A DNA stretch of 64,000 nt from the NCBI RefSeq assembly GCF_000221225.1, contig NW_006383031.1, positions 186,001-250,000 on the forward strand, read 5' to 3'. Every line of letters starts with the position of its first letter. Position 1 is the first letter of the stretch. Positions 35,052-45,558 of the stretch are shown here, one piece after another. The position numbers were made by a program, and so were the translations under genes. The DNA is from Thermochaetoides thermophila DSM 1495 (lineage: Eukaryota > Ascomycota > Sordariomycetes > Sordariales > Chaetomiaceae). A model generated the notes under the pieces. That model was not told the DNA's origin, searched no databases, and saw only the letters and a list, made by a program, of their open reading frames with translations.

Positions 35052-38000
35052 ATGGGCAACGAACAGAGCAGACTGGAGGAGGGCGGGAGCGTCTCTGGAG
35101 GAAGGGCTCGCTCCATCTCCCCGCTTCCCCGCGACGACGAGTACCTCGGGGATGGGACCGATGACCTACGGCAGTATCCGTCGACAATGCCTGCTGGTTT
35201 GACAATGGGACGAGAGCCGACACGATCTCCTTCGCCTTCGCGATTATCTGGGTCTCCCGAAGCTCGCCGCGGCAAACACCGACCGAGAGACCATTCTCCC
35301 GGGACACCCCCGCAACGGTTTGCGGCAAGCCAGCCAGCCTGGAGCGCGCATTCGCCGGTTGATATGGAGATGTCGGCGTCACAACCTGAGCTGCGGAAGA
35401 AGAAAAAGAAGTCACGTCGTTCGAAGGGGCAGTCGCCTGTCAGGAAACACGAGAGCAGAGTGGAAGACGAGCAAGATCACGCGCCAGTAGATATCGACGA
35501 TGGTCGTCACTACGAAGAAGCCGAGAGTCACATTTCCCCCCGCCCGAAGAAGAAGCACAAGCGCGCTTCCATCCATGTCGAAGAACCTGAACACGAACAC
35601 GAGCCTGAACCGATTCGTGATGCGGTTGATCCTCCGGAATCAGAAGAGGAGCGTTCCAGCGGCAACAACAACAACAACAAGAAGAAGAAGAAGAAGAAGA
35701 AGCAAAAGAGAAAATCTGTGTCGTCACTTATGGATGAGTCTGTTGCAGATCAAGAGGATGAGTTGCTTGAAACTCAAAAAAACAAGAGGACTTCGAGAAG
35801 ACAAGATGAAGTGACAGCAGAGTCGCCCAAGCATTCATCGAATCACAGCGATGTAGACATACCGGACGCAGATCTCTCAATGGTCCACACCGCAGGCGAT
35901 GAACCCGCTAGCCAAGCTCCGCCGCCCAGCGCCCAACCATTGGAGAAGCGTAGTCGCAGGGATAGCGTGTCCAAGGCGCTCAAAAAGCGCAAACTCTCAT
36001 CGCTTGACGATGCGCTGGAAGAAGATACCAGCCATCTTCATGAAGAAGAGTTGTCCGTGGCACTTGAACCACCAGAATACCGACCGACTACGCGACCGGC
36101 CACTTCTGCAGCAATGCAGCAAAAGTCGAAGAGAGTGAGGAGCGGGCCGACAGCGGAGCAGAATATCGATGTGAAGCAGGAGATTAATGAAAATGGGGAT
36201 GAGTTGCATAGCATCCCGCAGTCGGAGCAGCCTGAGGAAGAGGAGTTGCTGGTAGCCAAGGAGCCTCCTTCGAGCCCCGAAAGCCACCGTGCTGATTTGG
36301 AAGAGGACATCAATGGCATTGTTGGTAAAGAGCCGTCGCCTGAGCTGGATGATATGTCTGTGGCTGGTAGTGTCGTTGAGCAGGCACATCATTCAGATCG
36401 TGAGGCGAGCGTCCGCAAGGAGGAGGAGGAGGAGGAGGAGGGGGAGGAGGATGCGGGCTCTAATCGGTCGGAAGACGAGGACGCAGGCATTGGGAATGAT
36501 GGGGATGATGCTGCATCAGACCAGTCTGAAGAGCGCGAAGCAAGCGTCGATCGCGAGGAAGAGGATGATGCTCTCTCGCAGTCTGCTGATCGCGAGGCGA
36601 GCGCTGCTCGTGAGGAGGAGGACACGGCTTCAAATCAGTCGGGCGGCGAGGCGATCGTCAAGCAACAAGATGATGATGACTCTTCACAGTCGGCAGACGG
36701 TGAGGAGCAGGCTGATGAGGATGCTGATGAGGCGGCCTCCAACCAGTCGGAAGAGCTTGTTTCTGCCGCGGTCGCCCTCCTTGACGATACCGACAATGCT
36801 CTACCTGTTTCGACCCCGGCTGCGCGTCCTGCTCGAAGCCCTGCGCCGCGATCCTCGACTAAGAGGAAGCCAAAGCAACCTTTCTTCGTCGGCCAGGACG
36901 ACCAAGAAGAACGGGAGGACGTCGTTATGGAGAGCGAGCCAGAGCGTGAGGAGGAACGGCAAGAGCGTCAAGAAAGCGAGCCGCAACGTGAGGAGGAACA
37001 GGAAGAGGAGCGTCAGGAGCCCCAACAAGAGGAAAACACCCGAGCGTTCGCCGAATTGCCGGTCAATGTCGTCGAGCATCCCCGGCAGAGAAAGCGGAAA
37101 GCTCTCCAAGAAACGAATGATTCTCCTGTCTCAACTGAACAGCCAAAGAAAAAACGGAAGAGGGCCTTTCAGAAGACGGAAGATGGCACAGGAAACGATG
37201 AATCCGGCCGATCGCAGTACCGATATGGCCCTCTGTCGGAGCAGGAACAAAACCAGGTTACTCGCGCGCTTCAACGGTTCCGCGAAGACGAGCAGATGGA
37301 AGAGGAACAGCTCATCAAGCTCATTCACGAGAACCCGCTCACAGGAGGGCCACTCCATCGCGAGCTATGGGCCTCCGTCCAAGAAGCCTGCCCGTCCCGC
37401 CCCCGGCAGAAGCTCATCAATTGGTGCCGACAAAAATTCCACAACTACACGGCCCGCGGCACGTGGACTAAGGAGCAAGACGAGGAATTGTCGCAGCTCG
37501 TTGACAAGCACGGCCGCAAATGGAGCTACATAGCCGGCCTGATTAACCGACACCCCAGCGATGTCCGCGACCGCTGGCGAAATTACCTCGTCTGCCGCGA
37601 CCGCAAAAGGTCAGATTACTGGTCCGAGGACGAAGAGGAACGCTTCCGCAAGATCGTCGAAGACGCCATCGAGGCTATCAAAGCATCCCAGGATCCAGCT
37701 CAAAGCGATAAGTCCCCCGAGGAGCTCATCAACTGGCTCAAGATCAGCGAGGCAATGGGCTTCACACGCTCTAGGCTACAGTGCATTGACAAGTGGAAGC
37801 GGCTGCGTGCGAACGAGGTTGCGGAGACCAAAGCTCCCACCGTCCTGCCGCAGGGCAAGTCCTGGCGGTTGGAGAAGGCGCGTAAGGACCTGCGCAGGAT
37901 GACGGTGCAGGACAAGTATAGGCTTATGTGCGCCATCCGCGACTCGGGCGTGGGGAGAGAGACGAAGATCAATTGGAAGGATATTGTTGATCGCGTGTTT

Positions 38001-38735
38001 GACGGCCAGTACGAGCGGCAGGCATTGATTGTGGCGTGGGGACGTCTCAGGCAGGCGGTGCCAGAGTGGGAGTGGAAGACCACGCGGGATTGTGCGAAGT
38101 ATATGTGTGAAATGTATGAGAGGGAGGGGAATTTTGGCCCGGCGGATCTAGATTGGCCTGAGGCGAAGGAGGATGATGCGGCGTCGCAGGCTTCGCGGCG
38201 TGCGGCTAAGCGCCGGAAGCGGGCGAAGAGTAAGGCCGTTGCGAGGGATTCGCCTGAGCCGGAGGGGGGGGATGCTGAGGCGGAGGAACAGGCTCGTGCG
38301 GAGGGTGAAGATGGTGCTTCGGGGTCTCAGGAGCATGATGGTGAAAGCATTGAGGTAGCAGCGACGCGAGAACAGCAGGCCGAACCCGAAACCGAACCCG
38401 AACCCGAGCTCGGTTCTGCCCAACCCTCTCCCAGTATCGACGCCAACGCTGCTCGCCTCAAGCGCCGTGCGAATAACAAAGTCTACGACCGGAGGTCCAG
38501 CCTCGGGGGGCAAGCTATCTCCGACACAACTCCTAGTAGGGGTTCCGAGCGCACCCGGCGGGAGTCTCTAGCCAATGGTCACGCCGGAGAAGTGCCCTCG
38601 GCGAAGAAGGCGAAGACTGTTGTGGCTTCTGTTGTAGCTCAACAACAAGCTGATGACGGTGAGATTTCGAGTGACATGGATGACATGGAGGATATCCCGG
38701 CACAGTTGCCGAAGGCTGGTCAGGAAATGTTGTGA
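35052..38735 (+). CDS. REB1: REB1/TTF-I-like Myb DNA-binding protein
   Basis: Intronless, 1227 residues. Reb1-type proteins bind rDNA terminators and promoters, stopping RNA polymerase I and positioning nucleosomes. Residues 1-690 are disordered: basic SR-rich start, a Lys run after NNNNN (about 200-215), and a long acidic region (about 440-560) built of repeated REASV/EEED/NQS units. The DNA-binding core is at about 720-930: YGPLSEQEQNQVTRALQRF, then Myb repeats GTWTKEQDEELSQLVDKHGRKWSYIA...RDRWRNYL (about 802-855) and SDYWSEDEEERFRKIVEDA...LQCIDKWKRLR (about 858-925). A further WKDIVDRVF region resembles another Myb-like repeat. The tail is again acidic/basic and disordered. The first ATG gives MGNEQS, a match to the N-myristoylation pattern, unusual for a nuclear factor. 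Longer than most Reb1 proteins. Confidence 0.85.
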   Translation: MGNEQSRLEEGGSVSGGRARSISPLPRDDEYLGDGTDDLRQYPSTMPAGLTMGREPTRSPSPSRLSGSPEARRGKHRPRDHSPGTPPQRFAASQPAWSAHSPVDMEMSASQPELRKKKKKSRRSKGQSPVRKHESRVEDEQDHAPVDIDDGRHYEEAESHISPRPKKKHKRASIHVEEPEHEHEPEPIRDAVDPPESEEERSSGNNNNNKKKKKKKKQKRKSVSSLMDESVADQEDELLETQKNKRTSRRQDEVTAESPKHSSNHSDVDIPDADLSMVHTAGDEPASQAPPPSAQPLEKRSRRDSVSKALKKRKLSSLDDALEEDTSHLHEEELSVALEPPEYRPTTRPATSAAMQQKSKRVRSGPTAEQNIDVKQEINENGDELHSIPQSEQPEEEELLVAKEPPSSPESHRADLEEDINGIVGKEPSPELDDMSVAGSVVEQAHHSDREASVRKEEEEEEEGEEDAGSNRSEDEDAGIGNDGDDAASDQSEEREASVDREEEDDALSQSADREASAAREEEDTASNQSGGEAIVKQQDDDDSSQSADGEEQADEDADEAASNQSEELVSAAVALLDDTDNALPVSTPAARPARSPAPRSSTKRKPKQPFFVGQDDQEEREDVVMESEPEREEERQERQESEPQREEEQEEERQEPQQEENTRAFAELPVNVVEHPRQRKRKALQETNDSPVSTEQPKKKRKRAFQKTEDGTGNDESGRSQYRYGPLSEQEQNQVTRALQRFREDEQMEEEQLIKLIHENPLTGGPLHRELWASVQEACPSRPRQKLINWCRQKFHNYTARGTWTKEQDEELSQLVDKHGRKWSYIAGLINRHPSDVRDRWRNYLVCRDRKRSDYWSEDEEERFRKIVEDAIEAIKASQDPAQSDKSPEELINWLKISEAMGFTRSRLQCIDKWKRLRANEVAETKAPTVLPQGKSWRLEKARKDLRRMTVQDKYRLMCAIRDSGVGRETKINWKDIVDRVFDGQYERQALIVAWGRLRQAVPEWEWKTTRDCAKYMCEMYEREGNFGPADLDWPEAKEDDAASQASRRAAKRRKRAKSKAVARDSPEPEGGDAEAEEQARAEGEDGASGSQEHDGESIEVAATREQQAEPETEPEPELGSAQPSPSIDANAARLKRRANNKVYDRRSSLGGQAISDTTPSRGSERTRRESLANGHAGEVPSAKKAKTVVASVVAQQQADDGEISSDMDDMEDIPAQLPKAGQEML

Positions 38736-38832
38736 GGACGGAGTCGAAAGTTGACCAAACACATTAATCTTGTGTATTCCAATTACGCTACACGGTTTTG
38801 TGGCATTGCCTGAGGAGTAGGCTGCTTTTTTG

Positions 38833-40711
38833 CTATGGGTAATGAGCATAGTCTTTGGCGGCGAGATAGCTTGTTGCTGATCGGTGAGGATAGGGGACCT
38901 GGTGGTTCGGAGGTTTTGTTGACCTGGAGTCCGTCAGGGGCCTTGATTCTGGCAGGTTGAGGCTTGCTAGCGTGTAATAGCCAATATTGATACCCACGAG
39001 AAACAGAATTAGGTAATTAGTACTCTTCCAAGTGTTTCGAACGATGGACTTTTGAGGAGACATTCGTGGCATATCCAAGTCAGAGTGGCTCTTGATGTTG
39101 CCTTCAGGACTGAACCCTACCAACTCCTATTCCAATCCGACTCTGTGCTCCGTAAGTGAACTTATATGCCAAAGGTACCGGAAACTCAGACTGATACCGA
39201 GCTCCCGAAATTTACTAGCGATCTCCTTTCTTCTTCAATCTCCCCCGCAACACCTTCGCGTCCGTTCTGTCATTACATCAGCCCTCCCCGGTTCTCTACC
39301 ACCACCACGCTCTGCGCCAGTGCTAATTTCTTCAAGCTCGATCCCCCCAATGACCCTTGCCATCGTCGGTGAGCTTGTCGTCGCTGCAACATTCTCCCCC
39401 TGCTCTTCCTGTTTGTCACCCTCCACCGGCACAGGCCCCCTCAAACTGGTATCCACAAATTCACCATCATCCACCAGCGGCGAGACTCCGTGGCTGTGGC
39501 TTCTTGATGAGGAAGAGCGAGAGCCATGTGAGTGAGTTCCGCTTTCGACTGCGATGCCGTCGACCATTAGGGCGGAGTGTCTTTCGCGGAGGATGGGGTC
39601 ACTCGCGGACTCTAGGGTGCCGTGTTCCCTGTCTGATCCTCGCTGGACGGATCCAATCTCCCTCCCTGATGATGTGCTTGGGTGCTGAGGAGACTCGCTC
39701 GCAGCATCACCACTGCGCAGTCCGGCCCTCTCTGCCCAAGCCCTAGCCGCATCCGCAGCCGTCCCCGGATACCTCATCCCCTCTTGGTATTGCTGACCTT
39801 GTTGCTGCACATGCCGGTTACACACCGGCCCCGACAGGGTGCTCCCCGCGCCTTCACCAACCTCAACCAAGTCATCATTATCTCCATCCCCTTCCTCAGT
39901 CCCAGCTCCGCTAGCACTGACAGCGATACTCCCCCTCCCACCAACACCCGTATCTGCGCTTGCACTGACGCTATGGGAGTCTGTCGATGCGAGGATATCT
40001 TCCCCGTCGTCATCGTCTGCAAGGGATTGCGATTTCCCGCTGCGGTCGGTCTCCGTCTCGCTTGCTGTTCCAATTGTGCTAACCTGTGTAACAGCGCGGG
40101 GTTGACCGAGGGAGTCGAAGTAGTAGTAATGCCCCGGCTGGTACCCCTGCCCGGTGAACCCTGCTGCAACCCCTGAAGTCGTCGGGCTCGCAGGGATGTG
40201 GCTCGAAGATGTGGGAGTCGACGCTTCAGAGGAGGTGCGGGCATGTTTCTGCTGTCCAGCGGCACCAGCACTAGTATTCGCAGTTCGGCGTAAGCCTGGT
40301 CCCGAAAAGGCGTCTAAGCTTTCCAGCCAGCCGAGGCGGATGGCGCGCTCGTTGTCTCTGTGTAGAATTGTGCCGTGATGGCCTTCTTTGATAGCCGTGG
40401 TGGATATGGCAGAGGCGAGGGAGGGGGTTGTGCTTAGGGGGGTACCGCTAGCGGGGTGTTAGCGATGGAATTGTTAAAGGGAGGGAGTGGCTTTGATGGT
40501 TCTAGAAAGCTTGGACAGGTGACCGAGACGTTTGGAATTGGGATACTCACGGGACTTCTGAGGGTGTCCCGGGGCCTGATCCAGGGCCGGTGATGGTGCT
40601 GGTCATGGTCGTCTGAGAGGATGGTTGTTGGGGCGCAAGAAGAGGGGAGAAAGTCTCGTGATGGCTTGGTGTAGAGCTGCTAGATGGGAGGTTTTCGTGA
40701 GCTGGCTCCAT
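38833..40711 (-). CDS. disordered protein with C-terminal membrane segment
   Basis: Three exons (40711-40551, 40447-39254, 39109-38833; introns 103 and 144 bp) keep frame throughout and give 543 residues. The first intron has a GTGAGT donor and GCTAAC branch site. Not recognised. Exons 1-2 encode a Ser/Thr/Gly-rich, acidic, mostly disordered region with a few conserved-looking boxes: HRDNERAIRLGWLESLDAFSGPG (about 75-97), GYQPGHYYYFDSLGQPRAVTQ, and ADAARAWAERAGLRSG. The last exon adds NTWKSTNYLILFLVGINIGYYTLASLNLP, one clear hydrophobic span about 40 residues from the end. This suggests a protein anchored by its C-terminus. Its stop lies only 97 bp from the REB1 stop (convergent). The second intron is the least certain junction. 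Confidence 0.7.
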
Positions 40712-41325
40712 GTTTCTAGATAGGTATATTTCCGAGAACTTTGCTAGTATACTGAGGAAGCGGCCTAAGAGGGAACAAAGACGAATCACGATAGCTACGA
40801 GGAGGAAAATAAAAATAATTGGGAGAAATGGTAGAGTTCAAGAGGAGGGACCGGGCTGCTTTTAAGAAGACACATGCGAGATGAGTTCGAGGGGATGGCG
40901 GCAATGCATCCAGGAGTGTCAATTACAGGAATGCTTACAACCACCAACGCATCTGATGATGACAAAGAAGAGCTTGTCGCGGCAAGCATCTGTGATTGCG
41001 AACTGGCATCAAACATATGTGGGAGATTTCCTAAAACGGCGAGAGGATGACGTCGATTGCAAGCAGTCCCAGCAGCGGGTTACAGTGCAGACAGTACCGA
41101 GACGTCGTTAACTGCACTGTATCCCTTGAGCTTATGTAAAGATATACCAGAGTAGGGCCTTTACTTTTTGCCCTTCTCCTTCAATGACAAAAAAAAAAAA
41201 AGTCAACCATCCTCCAGATGAAAAACCTGGCTCTTGAACCAGAAACAAGCCGAAGACATTCTAAGCATAGAGGCAGTAACATGCTAACTAGCTCAGAAAT
41301 GTTGAACCTTCTAATCTTCACCCAC
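40712..41325. other. spacer between two minus-strand genes
   Basis: Upstream region of the disordered membrane-segment protein and 3' flank of the amine oxidase. Includes a 13-A run at about 41189-41201. No gene seen. Confidence 0.55.
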
Positions 41326-43589
41326 TCACCCACTCTTATCGCAACAACCCTTCTTCTCTTCTCCCTCCCGGACGTCTAACCTTTGCATTCCCCCCTCCAA
41401 TCCCGTCCTCTCGCTTGTCCCATTCAACTGCACACTACAATTAACCTCCTGCCTGCCCGGCGGCACATCCAGCGCCGGGTTCCTCTCAAAAAAGTTGACA
41501 GGCCTCATCACCACGCGGATCGTTTCCGCCGGCATGACGGGGAAGTCCTCCACCCTCGGGATATGATTGATCCCAAACTGCACCCACACCACCGGATCCT
41601 TCCCCTCTTCCAAGCTTTCCCTCCTTTCAGCCCAACTCCTCACCCCCTGCCCGCCACGACTTTGGTTCGTGTACCAACCGCCCGGGTAGAGCTCCCGCTC
41701 GCGGTAACGGGTCACGTAAACACTGTGATCAGCAAACTCGGCGCGTTTGTAGTGGAAGGAGTCCTTGTCGGCTAGGATGGGCTGCATGGGCGGGATCTGG
41801 AGTTTGTATCCCACCGCAGCACCGTTCACAGGGTTGGTGACGGAGGGGTTCACGATCTTGAAGGTGCGATTCTTGGACGGGTCAAGGTCGAACCCTCCCG
41901 TTGTTGTGATTTTTGTTTGGGTGACGGTATACCCTACCCCGTGGGGGTTTAGTTTCTCGTCACGCGGCAGGGGATGAGCCTCGTCGTAGACGACGGTGTT
42001 GCCATGCCCCGCGATCATGGGGTCGATGCGCAGGCTGAAGAAGTGCTGGTGGTGACCGGCCAGCACGCCGGGGTGGACAACCGTGCCGAAGGGGTGTGGG
42101 GTGTGGGAGAGGTCGACGTCGACGGGTTGGGTAGAGAGGATCCCCGTTGCGCGGGCTTCGTAGGTCAGGTCGCCGGCGGTGTTGAAGATGAAGGCGAGGA
42201 TGTACTCGTAGTTGCTGACGGTGATGATCATTTGTACGACGAGCTCGCGGTTTCGGACGACGACGGCGCGGTTGGTGCGGTAGTTGGTGTGTTTCCACAG
42301 TATACCAGCATCCTGCTCATGGATGCAGATAACGTTGGGTTGATGGACGGGCTTACCATCGCTGTCTGCAAGCACTGCGTCGAGGTAGTAGATGCTCCCT
42401 AAGCAGTCGCAGCCGAGCTGGAGGTTATTGGCCATGATGCCGGCTCCCGCATCGCCCAGGTCGAAGGCGGCTTTGCGGTGGAAGGGATGGCGTGGGTCGG
42501 CGTAGGGGATGGACATCTCGGAGAGGCTGAGGCGGTAGAAGAGGGGACGATTGTCGTAGTGCACGTCGTAGAGCACAACGCCTTCGCGCTGGTTAAAGCC
42601 GACTTTGAAGTCCCATTTTTGCCAGCGGATCGTGCGACCCAGTTCGGAGAAGGGCTCGACAGTGAAAGAGGCACCTTCGGGCTGGACCACTCGCAAAGGC
42701 TTGAGATCGGTGCGTAGGGTTTGAGCCTCGGGGATGTACTCGTTGGGTGGTACGGGCTGCCAGGGGGAAAGGGGCTTGATGGTCTCGTCGAGGCCAGTGG
42801 GCAGCATGTCGATGCGGATGACTTCCAGGGTAACCGGGTCAACGACGGGGCAGATGGGCAGGGGGAAGGCGTAGTGGCAGCTGTCTGGCTCGTTGGGGTT
42901 CTGGGGGTCGCGCATGTAGAGGAAGCAATGCATGAGGCGTTTGTCGTCGTAGAATTTGCCTTCCTTTATGCCATCCGAGCCTGAGAGGGATGTCAGCAAC
43001 ATGACAGGGGAATTTTTGGAGAGAGCAGCTCACCATAGATCCAGGGATCAGATACTACAACTGTCCCCGGCGGCAGCTTCAGCTTGGCAATGTACTGTTG
43101 AACCTCGGGATGAGATAAGGCCGCTTTCTCAACGGCAATAATCTCCTCGGCATCGCCATTGGGATGGGTAAAAGGCCCAAGCTTCACATTAGACTCGACC
43201 TTGCGTTGTGTCAAGTTCACGATGGCTTCGTGAACATCGTGCTGTGCATCTTGTCAGCCAATGTTCGTTTGTAAGAGACTTCGGCCCTGACTGACTGTTC
43301 CCTTGAAGTAATACACAACCAGCGCCCGTCGATCAATGGGTGTTGGCCTCTTCCCTTCCCGCTCAGCAATGAGATATGGGGCAAGCTCTGCTTTTGCTGG
43401 CTCGAAGAGCGTGATGACCTTGAAGCGGAGAGTGACATTGGATGGCCAACATCCCCGTACGAGGTTTGCGCTGTCGATAATTTCTTGGACGGAGAGCGGG
43501 CCTAGGGGGTGCGTTCTTGGGAAAGAGGACTCATGTGAAGGGGTGCTGGAAGGCGCTGCAGCCGCGATGCTTTCTGATGATTCTGACAT
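41326..43589 (-). CDS. copper amine oxidase (primary-amine oxidase)
   Basis: Oxidises primary amines to aldehyde, ammonia and H2O2, using copper and a topaquinone made from its own tyrosine. Three exons (43589-43296, 43241-43034, 42980-41326; introns 54 and 53 bp) give 718 residues. Visible elements: N2/N3 domains (HPLGPLSVQEI, RRALVVYYFKGT, DPWIYGSDGIKEGKF), the catalytic-domain entry VLYDVHYDNRPLFYRLSLSEMSIPYADP, the topaquinone motif VSNYEY with Tyr near residue 425, and copper ligands HQH (about 478 and 480) and the later NHIPRVEDFPVMP. GWYTNQSRGGQGV is typical of the fungal/bacterial family. The C-terminus ends in KGCCDKSG, not a peroxisomal SKL-type signal. Upstream Met codons exist, but MSESSES at 43589 gives the usual length. 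Confidence 0.94.
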
Positions 43590-43960
43590 CGTGAACTTTG
43601 ATGCTCTTGATCTTTCTGCCAGAGGTAAAAACTTCTGAGGGATCGCACGACCGATACTCCTAAAGTCAGCACCCAACCGGGGATGTATGTGGATGCGTTG
43701 CTCTTTAAAATACCCGTGTCGAGTTGTCAACACACCAGATATAACCCAGACTTCCCAACAAACTTCGCAGGTCTGCTCTCCAAAAGCAGTTTACTTCTAC
43801 TTTTATCTCTCCATTCCCCTCACCAGATGTATCTATTCTTGCAGTCCCGTGATCGGGCTGAGGTTCAACAGCAGCAGTAAGCCCCCGCGCTGTACCCCGC
43901 ATCCCAACGTGGCTCCAAGCAGAACTGTCCCTCACTGGGTACTACACTTGTACTACTACT
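43590..43960. other. short spacer, amine oxidase upstream
   Basis: 371 bp between the amine oxidase start and the stop of the next minus-strand gene. It presumably holds the amine oxidase promoter. No coding frame supported. Confidence 0.5.
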
Positions 43961-44788
43961 CTAGCGTCCTGTGACATTCCACGCTCCCGTCACCATCCAC
44001 AATCTCGCATACCACCGATGCATCAACTCCATCCACCATGGCATTGGCCCCTTCTCGCCCTCAAGCTTCCTCCTGCTATTAAAAAAGCAGCTCTTCAACC
44101 CCAGGATCACCTCCCTCCGGGTCTTGTCAACCTCAGCGGATATGACAAACAGTCCGTCCGAGTCTCGGGGGCCAGGGTTGCGCGGGGTGTCGCCGCAGCG
44201 GAAGGTTATTGAGGTTGGGGTTTTGTCAACCACTTCGAAGTGGTCAGTGACAAGAGTGCCTATGTCGTAGGGCGATGTTTGGAGATCAGGGACGGTCCAG
44301 AGGTGAGAGGAAGTTTGGGGGGTGTGGTATTTGTGGGAGAGGTAGGCGCGTTGGGGGCGGTAGCCTTGGTTATAGGGAAACGAGGTGTTAGTAGTAGTAG
44401 TTGGAGGTGATGGTTTAACTTTCTTTCCCTTCCATCTTCAACAGCGTGCTTTGGCGATTGGGCAAACAGCACCCGGAACTTGAAATCATGCTGCTGGGAT
44501 CTTACCCAATCCACCCCAAACCCCGCGACAAAATTCTACAACCAGATCGCCCTCGCCATGCAAGAGCTCTGGCTTAACCTTTCTCAGAGGGATCCTCTTG
44601 ATGCACACGTCCTGTGTGGCAGCGTTCCGGTGTGGGTTGTACAAGGAATAGCTCTGTGACCGCCACAGAGGATCATCCTCAGCCAGGGGGGTGATGATAG
44701 TGGTTGTTGTGCCAAGATAGGCTAGTATTCCAGAACTTAGCCCCCCGACTGCTACAACAGATTGCTTTAATTGCTTTCCAATGGGCAT
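43961..44788 (-). CDS. unrecognised 228-residue protein
   Basis: Two exons (44788-44506, 44364-43961) join across a 141 bp intron in phase 1 and give 228 residues. I do not recognise the family. The N-terminus has a weak hydrophobic stretch (VVAVGGLSSGILAYLGTTTTIITPL, about 11-35). It is followed by a compact, folded-looking body with many aromatic residues: LWRSQSYSLYNPHRN, KRIPLRKVKPELL, EFCRGVWGGLGY, then after the intron TDHFEVVDKTPTSITFRCGD, DGLFVISAEVD, and MPWWMELMHRWYARLWMVTGAWN near the end. This layout resembles a small alpha+beta domain of the type seen in stand-alone proteins next to metabolic genes. It lies 371 bp upstream of the amine oxidase on the same strand, so co-function is possible but unproven. 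Confidence 0.75.
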
Positions 44789-45558
44789 TTTGGAGGCGTG
44801 CTAGCTGACGTCCAAAGAGATGGAGAGATACGCCGGGTATTGTCGGTGTTTGGGGAGGTTTCTTATCTTACCGTGCCCTCGTATCGAGAGATACGGGAAC
44901 GACGTCATCGAAATGCCAAGAGATGTACCCCACCCTGCCCCTCCAAGTCTCACGTCTAGTCATTGCTTAATATCTCGGGTCTCTTTCTTAAACCTAATGG
45001 CTGGATGGAATGGTCAAAAATTTGGAAAAAAAATTATTAGTTTATTATAGCCAGAATAGTTGATATTAAGGACCTTCTTTCTTAGGGTTCAAGCTCACCA
45101 CTGCGCGCAGTTGCCTGCTATTGTTGAAACATGTTGTTAAGTTGTCAAGTACCCCGCCAAATTCCACCCGAACTTCACATCAACGCAAAAAAACTCACCG
45201 ATCATAACAGGGATGATCATGGACCTGTCTGTTATGCTCATGAAATACGATCGTCGCATTAATCTCGGCACTACGTAAGTAATCGGTATAAGGATAACGC
45301 ATCTCATCCCGTTTCCTGCTTCCTCATCTACCGGATGACCAATGCTCATGTGAACCGGATTATGCTCTTAATATGCTCCCAGCCCTAATTTTTAAACTTC
45401 TCCGTGACCATAACTCATAGAGCACATCATCATGACTTAAAAGCAGGGGAGGCTCAGCCAACCGAAGGCAGAACACGAGAATGCTAAATGAAGGACGATG
45501 ACGACCTAGACTCAACGCAACTTCCAAACTCCAACCGACCGACCGAAATCAGTTAAGA
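44789..45558. other. AT-richer spacer
   Basis: Upstream of the 228-residue protein gene and downstream of the Cys/His-rich protein gene. Contains AT-rich sequence around 45015-45070. No gene seen. Confidence 0.5.

Noticed and set aside
36289..37533. 414-codon plus-strand frame inside the REB1-like gene
   Set aside because: Shadow of the acidic-repeat region in another frame; Arg/Met/Leu-rich translation arises from GAG/GAT repeats.
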